DNA of 64,000 nucleotides from Streptomyces lincolnensis. Its GTDB lineage: Bacteria > Actinomycetota > Actinomycetes > Streptomycetales > Streptomycetaceae. The notes below the pieces were generated by a model that did no database searches, was not told the origin of the DNA, and was given only the letters and a program-made list of their open reading frames with translations. The translations under genes were made by a program, and so were the position numbers. Numbering within the stretch: position 1 is the stretch's first letter; each line of letters begins with the position of its first letter. Where the stretch lies: the NCBI RefSeq assembly GCF_001685355.1, contig NZ_CP016438.1, forward strand, positions 10,044,001-10,108,000, read 5' to 3'. This document shows positions 54,575 through 62,975 of this stretch, in pieces.

Positions 54575-55239
54575 TGACCGGGAAGGTGTTCTTCAGCGTG
54601 ACGATGTCGCTCGACGGCTTCATGGCGCCGGAGGCCGTGCCCATCGAGGACGCCTTCTCGCCCGAAGGTCGGAACGACCCGAAGGTCCAGCGCTGGATGG
54701 CGAAGTGGTCGGAGCTACAGGCGTGGGCGTTCCCGCAGCGGTTCTTCCGGGAGAACCTCAAGCTCGGCGAGGGCGGCGAGGAAGGACTCGACAACGACAT
54801 CGCTCGGGCGACGTACGAGCGCACCGGCGTGAGCGTCATGGGCAAGCGGATGTTCGACGCCGGCGAGTTGGCATGGCCGGAGGAGGCACCGTTCCACACC
54901 CCGGTGTTCGTCGTCACCCACACCAGGCGTGAGCCGTGGGAGCGGCCGGGCGGCACGGCCTTCCACTTCGTCAACGACGGCATCACCAGCGCCCTCGACC
55001 AGGCCCGCGAGGTCGCCGGCGACCGCGATGTCCGCATCGCCGGCGGCGCCGAGACGATCCAGCAGTACCTGGACAGCGGCCTGATCGACGAGTTCTCGAT
55101 CAGCCTCGCACCCGTGCTCTTCGGCACCGGCATCCGCCTGTTCGACCACGTGGACCCGGACCACCTCGCCCTCGAACAGACCCGCACGGACGCAACATCC
55201 CGAGTGACCCACCTGACCTACACCGTCGGGAAGCGGTAG
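54574..55239 (+). CDS. Dihydrofolate reductase-fold (RibD C-terminal family) protein
   Basis: A 221-residue RibD/DHFR-fold protein: KVFFSVTMSLDGFMAPE at the N-terminus, VMGKRMFDAGELAW in the middle and RIAGGAETIQQYLDSGLIDE with LFGTGIRLFDHV in the C-terminal half. It probably binds NADPH; the substrate is not known. It is the third gene of the ArsR operon and is translationally coupled through TGATG. It is distinct in sequence from the relative at 45920-46474. Confidence 0.87.
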   Translation: MTGKVFFSVTMSLDGFMAPEAVPIEDAFSPEGRNDPKVQRWMAKWSELQAWAFPQRFFRENLKLGEGGEEGLDNDIARATYERTGVSVMGKRMFDAGELAWPEEAPFHTPVFVVTHTRREPWERPGGTAFHFVNDGITSALDQAREVAGDRDVRIAGGAETIQQYLDSGLIDEFSISLAPVLFGTGIRLFDHVDPDHLALEQTRTDATSRVTHLTYTVGKR

Positions 55240-55837
55240 CCCGGGACGGCCGGGGCCAGCCGGTACGTCGAGCCTCACACGCGAGAGGACGGTCCCGGTG
55301 TCGGTGGCATCGGGCGGGAGCGCGAACCGTTGTAGATCTCCGCGCCGGCGCCAGTGCCTGGACAGCAGCCTGGTTCGGGGTTGCGGTAGACCATGTCGCT
55401 CCCCACCACGCACGACGAACGCGAGGCCGGCAGCTCCAGCAGCTGTGACGCGTGCCCCACGAGTCTCCGCCGCTGCCCGGAGCCCTCCGGCTCCCGCCGT
55501 GCTGTCGCGGCCGCAGCCAACAACCCGATACCCAAAGGGTGTTCTCCCGCTGCGCGGTCCTGACAAATGTCAGGACCGCCCAACACGAGCTTCCTGCGAT
55601 GCTGCACAGGTCATGGGCGCTGGGTCATGTCTGCACGCACCAGAGCAACGCCGACAAGGCGGCCGACAGCGGGCCTCAACAACCAGCACTCCGGCGCCAA
55701 GGCCCAGACGCACTACGGCTACGACGGAACGAACTGCACGGCGGCAATCGTCGACGGCCGGCGCCGAGAACCGAACGCGTACCACGCGCGTGATGACGAG
55801 CAACGTATTGGCATGTACAAATACGGGGGGAGTGCGA
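55240..55837. other. Intergenic region upstream of the subtilase
   Basis: About 600 bp without a convincing gene; the open frames here have no ribosome sites or recognisable motifs. The one clear element is the palindrome at 55554-55579. The promoter of the subtilase gene should be near the right end, but I cannot fix its boxes. Confidence 0.5.
55554..55579. promoter_or_regulatory. Long perfect palindrome, candidate operator
   Basis: Arms GCGGTCCTGACA and TGTCAGGACCGC flank AA, giving a 12-bp perfect inverted repeat. It stands alone in a 600-bp intergenic stretch, 259 bp before the subtilase start. Its AT-containing core looks more like a protein-binding site than a terminator, but a hairpin that ends the upstream operon is possible. 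Confidence 0.5.
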
Positions 55838-58800
55838 GTGAGATCCACTGCACGCGCGAGAACGGCGGCGCTGGCCGCCGTGGTGGCCGGGACGCTGGTC
55901 ACGGGGGCGGCAACGGCCGACGGCCAGCCGGCGCAAGCCGCCGGAGCCGGCACCGCCGCGCAAGATGCGAGGAGGGCTCCGGCGAAGGCGAAGCCACCGT
56001 CGACGGTCACGCTGATCACCGGCGACCGTGTGGTCGTCGGTTCCGACGGTCAAGTGGTTCGGCTCGTGCGGGGCAAGGGCCGTGAGGGGATCGGCTTCTC
56101 GGTGCGGCGCGAGGCCGGCCACACCTACGTCGTCCCGCAGGACGCCCTGCGTCCGGTCGCCGACGGTGTGCTCGACCGGCGGCTGTTCGATGTCGCGCAG
56201 CTGGTCAAGGACGGCTACGGCGACGCGCACCGCACCACGCTGCCGCTGATCATCGGCTACGGCAAGGGCAAGCAGGTAAGGCAGGGCGGTACCGGATCAC
56301 GGACCCGTGTCCGCGACCGTTTCGCGGGCCTGGCCGTCCGGGAGCGCAAAGCGTTGCCCGCGGTCGACGGGGAGGCCTTCAAGGCGCCCAAGTCCGGTGC
56401 CCCGGCGCTGTGGGCGGCCGTCACGGGCAGCTCATCGGCCCGCACGGCAGACAGCACGGCCGCAGGCGGCATCGATGCCCCGGCGCGGCCCGTCGCTCAT
56501 GTCTGGCTGGATGCGAAGGTCCGGGGCACCTTGGCCGAGAGCGTGCCGCAGATCGGCGCGCCGACCATGTGGAAGGCGGGCTTCACCGGCAAGGGCGTCA
56601 AGGTGGCGGTCCTGGACTCGGGCGTGGATGAGACCCATCCGGACCTCAAGGGTGTCGAGATCGCGCAGAAGAACTTCAGCGAGTCTCCTGACGAGGAGGA
56701 CCGCGTCGGGCACGGTACGCACGTGGCCTCCATCATCGCCGGCAGCGGCGTGAAGTCCGGCGGCCTCTACAAGGGTGTGGCACCCGACGTGCAGCTGCTG
56801 GACGCCAAAGTCCTGGACGACGAGAACATCGGAGCCGCCTCGAACATCATCGCCGGCATGCAGTGGGCCGTCGACCAGGGCGCGCAGGTCGTGAACATGA
56901 GCCTGGGCTCCCTCGACACCCCGGGCACCGACCCCAAGGAGGAGGCCCTCGCCCGGCTCTCCGACAAGGCCCTGTTCGTGGTGGCCGCGGGCAACTCGGG
57001 CGACGGGCCCCGCACCATCTATTCGCCCGGCAGCGCCCCCGAGGCACTCACCGTCGGAGCCGTGGACAAGCAGGAGGCGATCGCCGACTTCTCCAGCCGC
57101 GGTCCGAACCTCGACGGCACGCCCAAGCCCGACATAACTGGCCCCGGCGTCGACATCACCGCCGCCCAGACCACCCAGAGTCACCAGCCCGTGGGCGAGG
57201 ACTACGTACCGCTCTCCGGCACATCGATGGCCACCCCGCACGTCGCGGGTGCCGCCGCCCTGGTGCTCCAGCAGCACCCGGACCTCGGCGGGGCCCGGCT
57301 GAAGGCGCTCCTGACCGGTTCGGCCAAGCCGAACCCGCTGCTGAACGCCCATCAGCAGGGCGCGGGCCGCGTGGACCTGGAGCGCGCCGCCACCGCCCTG
57401 GTCGTCTCCGAGCCCGGCTCCCTCGGCTTCGGCACACAGGCCTGGCCGCACACTGACGACACCCCGGTCTCCAAGATCCTCACCTACCGCAACCACGGCA
57501 CCAAGGCCGTCACCCTGAGCCTGAGCGCCTCCGGCACCGACTCCTCCGGCCGGCCCGCCCCGGCCGGCATGTTCACCGTCAAGGACGCCCAGCTCACCGT
57601 TCCGGCCGGCGGCACCGCACAGACCACCGTCACCGCCGACACCCGCCAGGGGACCGTCGACGGTGTCTTCGGTGGCAGCGTGCTGGCCTCGGGAGACGGC
57701 CAGGAGGTGCGCACCGGCCTTGTGGTCGACCGGGAAGTGGAGTCCTACGACGTCACCGTGCGGCACATCGGCACCGACGGCGCCGTCCCGGGTACCTACG
57801 CGACGACCATCAACTCCGTCGACGGGAGCGGCAGGCGCGTCGAGCTCCCGGAAACCGAGAACGGCACCGTGGTCCAGCGGATGGCCAAGGGCACCTACCA
57901 ACTGGAGGGTCTGGTCTTCGGCAAGGACAACGAGCTGGGCTTCTTCGTCCAGCCGGTCCTGGAGGTGACCAAGAACGTCACGGTGACCCTTGACTCCCGC
58001 AAGGCCAAACCGTTCGCCCTGAAGACCCCGGATCCGGCCGCCGAACTCGTCACGTCCATCGTCGGCTACGACGACACGGCCTCCGGGACGTCCAACACCT
58101 GGTCCACCAGCGGTGTCCCGCCCATCCGCACCGCCGCCCTCGGCCCGGCGTCCAGCACGATGCGGGCCCAGTTCAACGGCGTCTGGAAGACCCCCGGCAA
58201 GAATGTCGACTACCGGCTCGCCTTCAACCGCAAGGGCAGCTTCTTCACCGGCCTGAACCGCACCCTCACCCGGGCCGACCTGGCCGAGGTGAAGTTCGGC
58301 TTCGGCGCCTCCGTCACCGGGGCCCAGGGCCAGGTCCACATCACGCCGATGGACGAGGACGGATTCACCGTCAACATCAAGGAACCAGCGCTGCTGGACC
58401 TGCCGTATGCCACCACCCACTACCTCAGCACCACCGGTGTGCGCTGGTCCTGGCAGGCCGCGCAGTTCAACGCCGACGGCGAGGCGCGCATGTCGTACGC
58501 GAAGGACTGGGTGGCCTACAAGCCCGGCTCCAGCCACACGCTGCGGTTCAACACCGGTGTGGTCGGTCCCGATCTCGCGGCCGGGAGCCCGGAGCAGCAG
58601 GGCGCCGAACGGACCGGCGACCACATCAGCGCCATGATCCCGCTGTTCAACGACGGCAGCGGCAACCCGGGTTCCTCGACCGTCACCGGCGGTTTCGCCC
58701 GACTGGAATCCGGCGGCCGGATCCTCGCCGAGGGCCCGCCCACCGACTGGGTGACCGCCGAAGTCCCCGCCGCTTCCGCCGCGTACCGCCTGACGGTCCA

Positions 58801-59221
58801 GGCGAACCGCTCCGCCGAGGACACCTCCACCAGCACGAAGGTGGCCGGGGTGTGGACGTTCTCCTCGGCCCGGCCGGCCTCGGACGGCACGACCAGGCTG
58901 CCGCTGTCGACGGTACGGCTGGCGCCGAAGCTGAGCCTGAAGGGCACCGCCCCGGCGGGCGGCACTCTCACCGTGCCGTTGAAGCTGGCCGGTGCGGCCG
59001 CCGCGGCCGGACAGGTCGCCGCCCTGACCGTGAACATCTCCTACGACGGCGGCCGCACCTGGAAGCCCCTCACCGTCACGACCGACGCCAAGGGCGCCCG
59101 CTCGGTGACCGTCAAGCACCCGGCCACCGCCAAGTCCGTTTCCTTCCGGGTTGATCTGAAGGACAAGGCCGGCAACACCATGCGTGAGACGATCACGGAC
59201 GCCTACCGACTCACTCCGTGA
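55838..59221 (+). CDS. Secreted S8 (subtilisin) serine peptidase, large multidomain
   Basis: A 1127-residue secreted subtilase. Residues 1-34 are a signal peptide ending in AQA. A propeptide-like region (~35-235) follows. The catalytic domain (~236-480) has Asp260 in VLDSGVDETHPDL, His292 in GHGTHVAS and Ser463 in GTSMATPHVAG, so the triad is complete. The remaining ~650 residues are beta-rich and read like Ig-type or accessory domains (DGVFGGSVLA, VNISYDGGRTWKPL). I chose the GTG at 55838, five bases after GGGGGGAG; the frame runs open upstream to 55298 but without a signal-like start. Such peptidases are secreted during Streptomyces growth on protein. A hairpin follows the stop. Confidence 0.93.
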   Translation: MRSTARARTAALAAVVAGTLVTGAATADGQPAQAAGAGTAAQDARRAPAKAKPPSTVTLITGDRVVVGSDGQVVRLVRGKGREGIGFSVRREAGHTYVVPQDALRPVADGVLDRRLFDVAQLVKDGYGDAHRTTLPLIIGYGKGKQVRQGGTGSRTRVRDRFAGLAVRERKALPAVDGEAFKAPKSGAPALWAAVTGSSSARTADSTAAGGIDAPARPVAHVWLDAKVRGTLAESVPQIGAPTMWKAGFTGKGVKVAVLDSGVDETHPDLKGVEIAQKNFSESPDEEDRVGHGTHVASIIAGSGVKSGGLYKGVAPDVQLLDAKVLDDENIGAASNIIAGMQWAVDQGAQVVNMSLGSLDTPGTDPKEEALARLSDKALFVVAAGNSGDGPRTIYSPGSAPEALTVGAVDKQEAIADFSSRGPNLDGTPKPDITGPGVDITAAQTTQSHQPVGEDYVPLSGTSMATPHVAGAAALVLQQHPDLGGARLKALLTGSAKPNPLLNAHQQGAGRVDLERAATALVVSEPGSLGFGTQAWPHTDDTPVSKILTYRNHGTKAVTLSLSASGTDSSGRPAPAGMFTVKDAQLTVPAGGTAQTTVTADTRQGTVDGVFGGSVLASGDGQEVRTGLVVDREVESYDVTVRHIGTDGAVPGTYATTINSVDGSGRRVELPETENGTVVQRMAKGTYQLEGLVFGKDNELGFFVQPVLEVTKNVTVTLDSRKAKPFALKTPDPAAELVTSIVGYDDTASGTSNTWSTSGVPPIRTAALGPASSTMRAQFNGVWKTPGKNVDYRLAFNRKGSFFTGLNRTLTRADLAEVKFGFGASVTGAQGQVHITPMDEDGFTVNIKEPALLDLPYATTHYLSTTGVRWSWQAAQFNADGEARMSYAKDWVAYKPGSSHTLRFNTGVVGPDLAAGSPEQQGAERTGDHISAMIPLFNDGSGNPGSSTVTGGFARLESGGRILAEGPPTDWVTAEVPAASAAYRLTVQANRSAEDTSTSTKVAGVWTFSSARPASDGTTRLPLSTVRLAPKLSLKGTAPAGGTLTVPLKLAGAAAAAGQVAALTVNISYDGGRTWKPLTVTTDAKGARSVTVKHPATAKSVSFRVDLKDKAGNTMRETITDAYRLTP

Positions 59222-59266
59222 TCCGACCCTGCGACGTTGGCCGCCTCCCGGCCCCGGCGAAACCCT

Positions 59267-59302
59267 CCGGCCTGGTCCCCGCATCCGCGGGCACCAGGCC
59301 GG
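59267..59302. terminator. Hairpin terminator after the subtilase gene
   Basis: CCGGCCTGGT and its complement at the right end form a 10-bp stem, continued after one mismatch by CCCGC/GCGGG. It lies 45 bp after the subtilase stop and before the convergent hydrolase gene, and could serve both. Confidence 0.75.
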
Positions 59303-59343
59303 AGCCGTGTCCGTACGGCATTCCGGCGCTGGTGGTCTCGCGG

Positions 59344-60012
59344 CTACACCTGCTGCTTGGCCAGGAAAGGCAGCACGACGTCGGCCATCTCGTCGGGCAC
59401 CTCCTCGGCGAGGTCGTGTCCGGCGTCGACGAGCATCGCCCGGTAGATCGACAGCATCGCGCGGATGCCGCCGGGCATGGAGTAGCAGCGCACGTATTCT
59501 TCGATCGCGTCGGGGGTGGCGGTGTCCGGCTGGAAGTAGAAGCTCAGGTGCCACAAGTGCATGCCGCTGGAGACGTTTTCGTGCGTGAGTGCGGTGTGGT
59601 CCTCGAAGTCGAACCCGGGGAACAGTGCCTCGGCGAAGACCAGGGCATCCACGTGGGCGCGGTGCCGGGCGGCCAGTTGGTAGCCGATCACGGCGCCCCA
59701 GTCCTCTCCGATCACGCTGTAGGTGTCGTGCCCAAGGTGGTCCATCAGCGCGGCGATGTCGTCGCTCATCGTCGCGGAGTCGTAGCCGTCCGCGGGGCGC
59801 GCGGAGTCGCCGAGGCCACGAAGGTCGGGTGCAACGACGGTGTGGTGGGGCGTCAGCTTCGGGACGAGGTGCCGCCAGTGGTAGCTGGTCTTCGGCACGC
59901 CGTGCAGGAGTACCACTGCCGGGCCGGATCCGCTTGTCCGGTAGTGCAGGCTCGTTCCGTTGATGGCGGCCCGGCCCGTACGAACGGGCTCTCCGTGATG
60001 GTCGAAAATCAT
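59344..60012 (-). CDS. Alpha/beta hydrolase (epoxide hydrolase/dehalogenase type) with apparent internal deletion
   Basis: A 222-residue hydrolase. It has HGVPKTSYHWRHL (HGxP), APDLRGLGDS and the nucleophile elbow GEDWGAVIGY, in which Asp is the nucleophile, as in epoxide hydrolases and haloalkane dehalogenases. Such enzymes usually have about 280-300 residues. The sequence jumps from SIYRAMLVDA to GHDLAEEVPDEM, which resembles the catalytic-His segment normally found ~60 residues further on. The part that would hold the third acid residue is therefore missing, and activity is doubtful. It lies head to tail downstream of the TetR gene, 61 bp away, which probably regulates it. Confidence 0.75.
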   Translation of the reverse strand: MIFDHHGEPVRTGRAAINGTSLHYRTSGSGPAVVLLHGVPKTSYHWRHLVPKLTPHHTVVAPDLRGLGDSARPADGYDSATMSDDIAALMDHLGHDTYSVIGEDWGAVIGYQLAARHRAHVDALVFAEALFPGFDFEDHTALTHENVSSGMHLWHLSFYFQPDTATPDAIEEYVRCYSMPGGIRAMLSIYRAMLVDAGHDLAEEVPDEMADVVLPFLAKQQV

Positions 60013-60073
60013 TCCTGTATCAGCTTTCCGGGTATATCTGGATCGAGTGATACAGATTCTGGATACGAAAGAG

Positions 60074-60652
60074 TCAGTCGAGCGTGGTCAGTGCGACCTC
60101 CACGAGGGGTTCGAGAGCGCGGACGTCCGGCGTGATCTTCGAGGACACGAGGAGACCGTTGAGGAACGTGACGAGGAAGGCGGCGAGAGTGTGCGGATCG
60201 TGCCGCGCCGAGATCTCGTCGCGCTCCGCCGCCGCGCGCAGCAGGTCGGTGAGCGCGTCCTGGTTGGCTCCCAGCATGTCCCGTACCGTACGCCGGGTCG
60301 GCTGGTCCTCCGGCAGGCGCTCGGTGGCGGCATTGACCAACAGGCACCCCCGGCCGCCGTGTTCGACGGCGATCCGGATCCGTTCGACCAGCAGCGCACG
60401 GATCGCCGACCGGGCGTCCGCCCCCTCTTCGAGGCTGCGCAGGGCGGCCGCCGCGAAAGTGGCGCGGTAGTGCTCCAGTGCGGCCCGGTAGAGACCGTCC
60501 TTGTCGCCGAACGCGGCGTACAGGGAGCCCTGCCCGATCCCGAGGTGCTGGGTCAGCTCGCGTACCGAAGTCGCCTCGTATCCGCGCGTCCAGAACAGAT
60601 CCATCGCGCGGCTCACCGCCGCCTCGGTGTCGAACTCCCGTGTCCTTGCCAT
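60074..60652 (-). CDS. TetR-family transcriptional regulator
   Basis: A 192-residue TetR-type repressor. The N-terminal HTH reads MDLFWTRGYEATSVRELTQ, HLGIGQGSLYAAFGDKDGLY, and the ligand-binding half includes RGCLLVNAATERLPED, a pattern of the AcrR/NemR-like group. I chose the ATG at 60652 because it starts the normal N-terminus (MARTREFD). Just upstream and divergent is the esterase gene at 60778; downstream in the same direction is the hydrolase. Either or both could be its targets. Confidence 0.88.
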   Translation of the reverse strand: MARTREFDTEAAVSRAMDLFWTRGYEATSVRELTQHLGIGQGSLYAAFGDKDGLYRAALEHYRATFAAAALRSLEEGADARSAIRALLVERIRIAVEHGGRGCLLVNAATERLPEDQPTRRTVRDMLGANQDALTDLLRAAAERDEISARHDPHTLAAFLVTFLNGLLVSSKITPDVRALEPLVEVALTTLD

Positions 60653-60742
60653 GTGTTCACCGTAACCGATCTGGATCGCTCGCTCAAGAATGTGGTATGT
60701 GGCAGCACCGAGCGTCACATCGGGTCGGCTTGCGTAAACCCT

Positions 60743-60771
60743 TTGAGAGGATTCGTGATCTCTCCTAGGTT
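60743..60771 (+). promoter_or_regulatory. Leaderless promoter of the esterase gene
   Basis: TTGAGA at 60743-60748 and TAGGTT at 60766-60771, with a 17-bp spacer, are followed by six bases and then the GTG at 60778. There is no ribosome site, so the transcript probably begins with the start codon. Confidence 0.65.
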
Positions 60772-60777
60772 GGCCGC

Positions 60778-61614
60778 GTGATGATCGAGGTGCCCTACCA
60801 GCCGCTTCCGGACGACCAGTCGGACGTTCGCTACGCCCATGGCCCCGACTCGACTGTCCAGCCCGGGGTGCCTGTCGGCAGGACCATCGAGTTCCACTGG
60901 AACGAGAGTGCGATCTACCCGGGCACGTTCCGCAGGTTCTGGGTTCACGTGCCCGCCCGGTACGACCCCGCACAGCCCGCGTCGCTGATGGTGTTCCAGG
61001 ACGGCTGGTGGTACCTGGACCCCGAAGGAGAGGTGCGCGGCGCGATCGTCCTGGACAACCTCGTCCACCGCGGCGACATCCCGGTCACCATCGGCGTGTT
61101 CGTCGACCCCGGCGTCTTCCCCGATGCCGAGAACCCGAAGAACCGCAACACCGAGTACGACGCTTTCGACGACCGGTACGTCAGTTTCCTCCTGGACGAG
61201 ATCATCCCCGAGGTCACACAGCGGTACACAATCGCCGAGGACCCCGACCGGTGGGGCATCTGCGGTGGCAGTAGCGGCGGCAACTGCGCCTTCACCGCAG
61301 CGTGGCTGCGCCCGGACAGGTTCCGCCGCGTCATCGGGTACCTGTCCAGCTTCGCGCAGATGCCAGGCGGCAACCCGTACCCCGAACTGATCCCGGGCGT
61401 CCCCCGCAAGCCACTGCGCATCTTCCTGCAAGCGGGCCATCGTGACCTGCGCTGGAACGAGCCCGAAGCGAACTGGCTCGCCAACAACCTGCGTGTCGCC
61501 GCCGCGCTCGCGGAAGCCGGATACGACTTCCGCCTCGTCCTGGGCGACGGCGGCCACAGCCCCAACCACGGCGGAGTCCTGCTCCCCGATGCCTTGCGCT
61601 GGTTGTGGCGGTAG
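60778..61614 (+). CDS. Esterase, enterochelin-esterase (Fes)-like alpha/beta hydrolase
   Basis: A 278-residue hydrolase of the Fes/esterase D-like family. It has RRFWVHVPARYDPAQPASLMVFQDG, the nucleophile elbow ICGGSSGGNCAF (Ser in GSSGG), FLQAGHRDLRWNE, where an Asp would sit, and LGDGGHSPNHGG, the catalytic His. These form a complete triad. The substrate is unknown; the siderophore esterases of this family hydrolyse ester-linked ferric siderophores, but no siderophore genes are nearby. The GTG at 60778 appears to be leaderless; an ATG follows directly. It is divergent from the TetR gene. Confidence 0.85.
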   Translation: MMIEVPYQPLPDDQSDVRYAHGPDSTVQPGVPVGRTIEFHWNESAIYPGTFRRFWVHVPARYDPAQPASLMVFQDGWWYLDPEGEVRGAIVLDNLVHRGDIPVTIGVFVDPGVFPDAENPKNRNTEYDAFDDRYVSFLLDEIIPEVTQRYTIAEDPDRWGICGGSSGGNCAFTAAWLRPDRFRRVIGYLSSFAQMPGGNPYPELIPGVPRKPLRIFLQAGHRDLRWNEPEANWLANNLRVAAALAEAGYDFRLVLGDGGHSPNHGGVLLPDALRWLWR

Positions 61615-61852
61615 AGGCACCGAGGCCCAAGCGCGTCGACGCTGCGGCGGAGGAGAGCGATTCCGGCCCGGGTAGTGGTGATGCGGGGTTCAGAGCCGGT
61701 GCCTGGGTCGTTCGGAAGCCATGAGCGGCGGTGAGTCCTGCCGCTGCTGACGCCGGACCGGATCCGGCTCGTCGTACTCCGGACGAACGTCCCCGCGGGG
61801 TTCGTGCCAGAGACGCCCTCGCCGGCAGGGCCGCACAACGGCGTCCGGGTCC

Positions 61853-62806
61853 TCAGCCGCGCCGCACCGCCCCGAGCTGTGCCCGGTCCAGGCCGGGGGC
61901 GGTGAAACGCTGCGCCACCGTGCGCAGGACACGGGCCATCGCCTGTGCGGGTGGGGTGGCGGGGCGGGAGGTGGCGCGTGCCAACAGGATGCGACGGGTG
62001 GGTGCGGGCACGTCGGAGGCGAAGGGCAGGAGGCGTACGTCGCTGCGGCGGCTGGTGAGGGCCAGACGGGGGGCGAGGGCGATGCCGAGCCCGGCGGCGA
62101 CCATGGCCTGCGCCTCCTGGTAGTCGTGTGAGGAGTAGGCGATCTGTGGCTCGAATCCCGCCCGGCGGCAACTGCGGCGCAGGACATCGGCGACCGGGTG
62201 GTTGTCGGCGCGGATGATCCACTCCTGGTCGGCGAGGTCGCCGAGCCGGACGGAGGGATGGTTGCGCAAGGGGGAGTCGGCGGGGACGACCAGCACCGTG
62301 GGGTCGTCCAGCAGGTGGGTGAGGGAGAGCGCCGGATCGTCGAGGCGGTTCCATTCGTAGTCCCACAGCAGTCCCTGTTCCACCTCCCCGGTGTGGAGCA
62401 TCTCCCGCAGCTCCGCGAGCACCCCTGCGCGTACCTCGATACGGACACCGGTGTGACGGCGGCGGAAGCGGGTGAGCGCGAGCGGCAGCAGGGACGCGCT
62501 CGCCGTGGGGAAGGAACCAAGCCGCAAGGTGCCCTGGTCGAGGGCGGTGAACGAATCCAAGTCGGCCTGGGCGGCGCGCAGTTCGCGGCGGATCGCCTGG
62601 CCGCGCCCGGCCAGCGCGGCACCCGCCGGGGTGGGGCGGATACCGCGCGGCAGCCGCTCGATCAGCGGCTGCCCCACCTCCTGCTCCAGCAGGGACATCT
62701 GCTGGGAAGCGGCGGAAGTGGTCATGCCCAGGGCCTCGGCCGCAGCGGTGAGTGAACCGCGTTCAGTGGCCTCGGTGAGCAGCAGCAGGCGGCGAACGTT
62801 CAGCAT
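61853..62806 (-). CDS. LysR-family transcriptional regulator
   Basis: A 317-residue LysR-type regulator. The N-terminal winged HTH reads LLLLTEATERGSLTAAAEALGMTTSAASQQMSLLEQEVG, shown here as consecutive motif positions ~7-45, and the effector domain carries GTLRLGSFPTASASLLP and MVAAGLGIALAPRLAL. The ATG at 62806 is nine bases from a palindrome. It is divergent from the PrpF-like gene, the classic LysR arrangement, and probably controls it. Confidence 0.9.
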   Translation of the reverse strand: MLNVRRLLLLTEATERGSLTAAAEALGMTTSAASQQMSLLEQEVGQPLIERLPRGIRPTPAGAALAGRGQAIRRELRAAQADLDSFTALDQGTLRLGSFPTASASLLPLALTRFRRRHTGVRIEVRAGVLAELREMLHTGEVEQGLLWDYEWNRLDDPALSLTHLLDDPTVLVVPADSPLRNHPSVRLGDLADQEWIIRADNHPVADVLRRSCRRAGFEPQIAYSSHDYQEAQAMVAAGLGIALAPRLALTSRRSDVRLLPFASDVPAPTRRILLARATSRPATPPAQAMARVLRTVAQRFTAPGLDRAQLGAVRRG

Positions 62807-62814
62807 CCGTTGAC

Positions 62815-62829
62815 TTTAGCTGAGCTAAA
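62815..62829. promoter_or_regulatory. LysR-type operator in the lysR-prpF intergenic region
   Basis: TTTAGCTGAGCTAAA is a perfect 6-bp inverted repeat around TGA, eight bases upstream of the LysR start codon. Its size and place suit a LysR recognition or autoregulation site. Confidence 0.6.
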
Positions 62830-62975
62830 CCCAACTGAAGTGAACTGCGATTGCTCCGAAGTCACGCCCCTGCGAAGGTCTCCGCATCCGCCGAGCGGTT
62901 CACCGGAACGCAATGCGCCCGCAACCTCCGCCTCGGCCCTTCCCTCCCCTCGTTGATCAAGGAAGAGCCTCAGAC

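Noticed and set aside
55298..55837. Extended N-terminus of the subtilase (180 more codons)
   Set aside because: The extra part has no signal sequence and no ribosome site, whereas the GTG at 55838 follows GGGGGGAG and starts a proper signal peptide.
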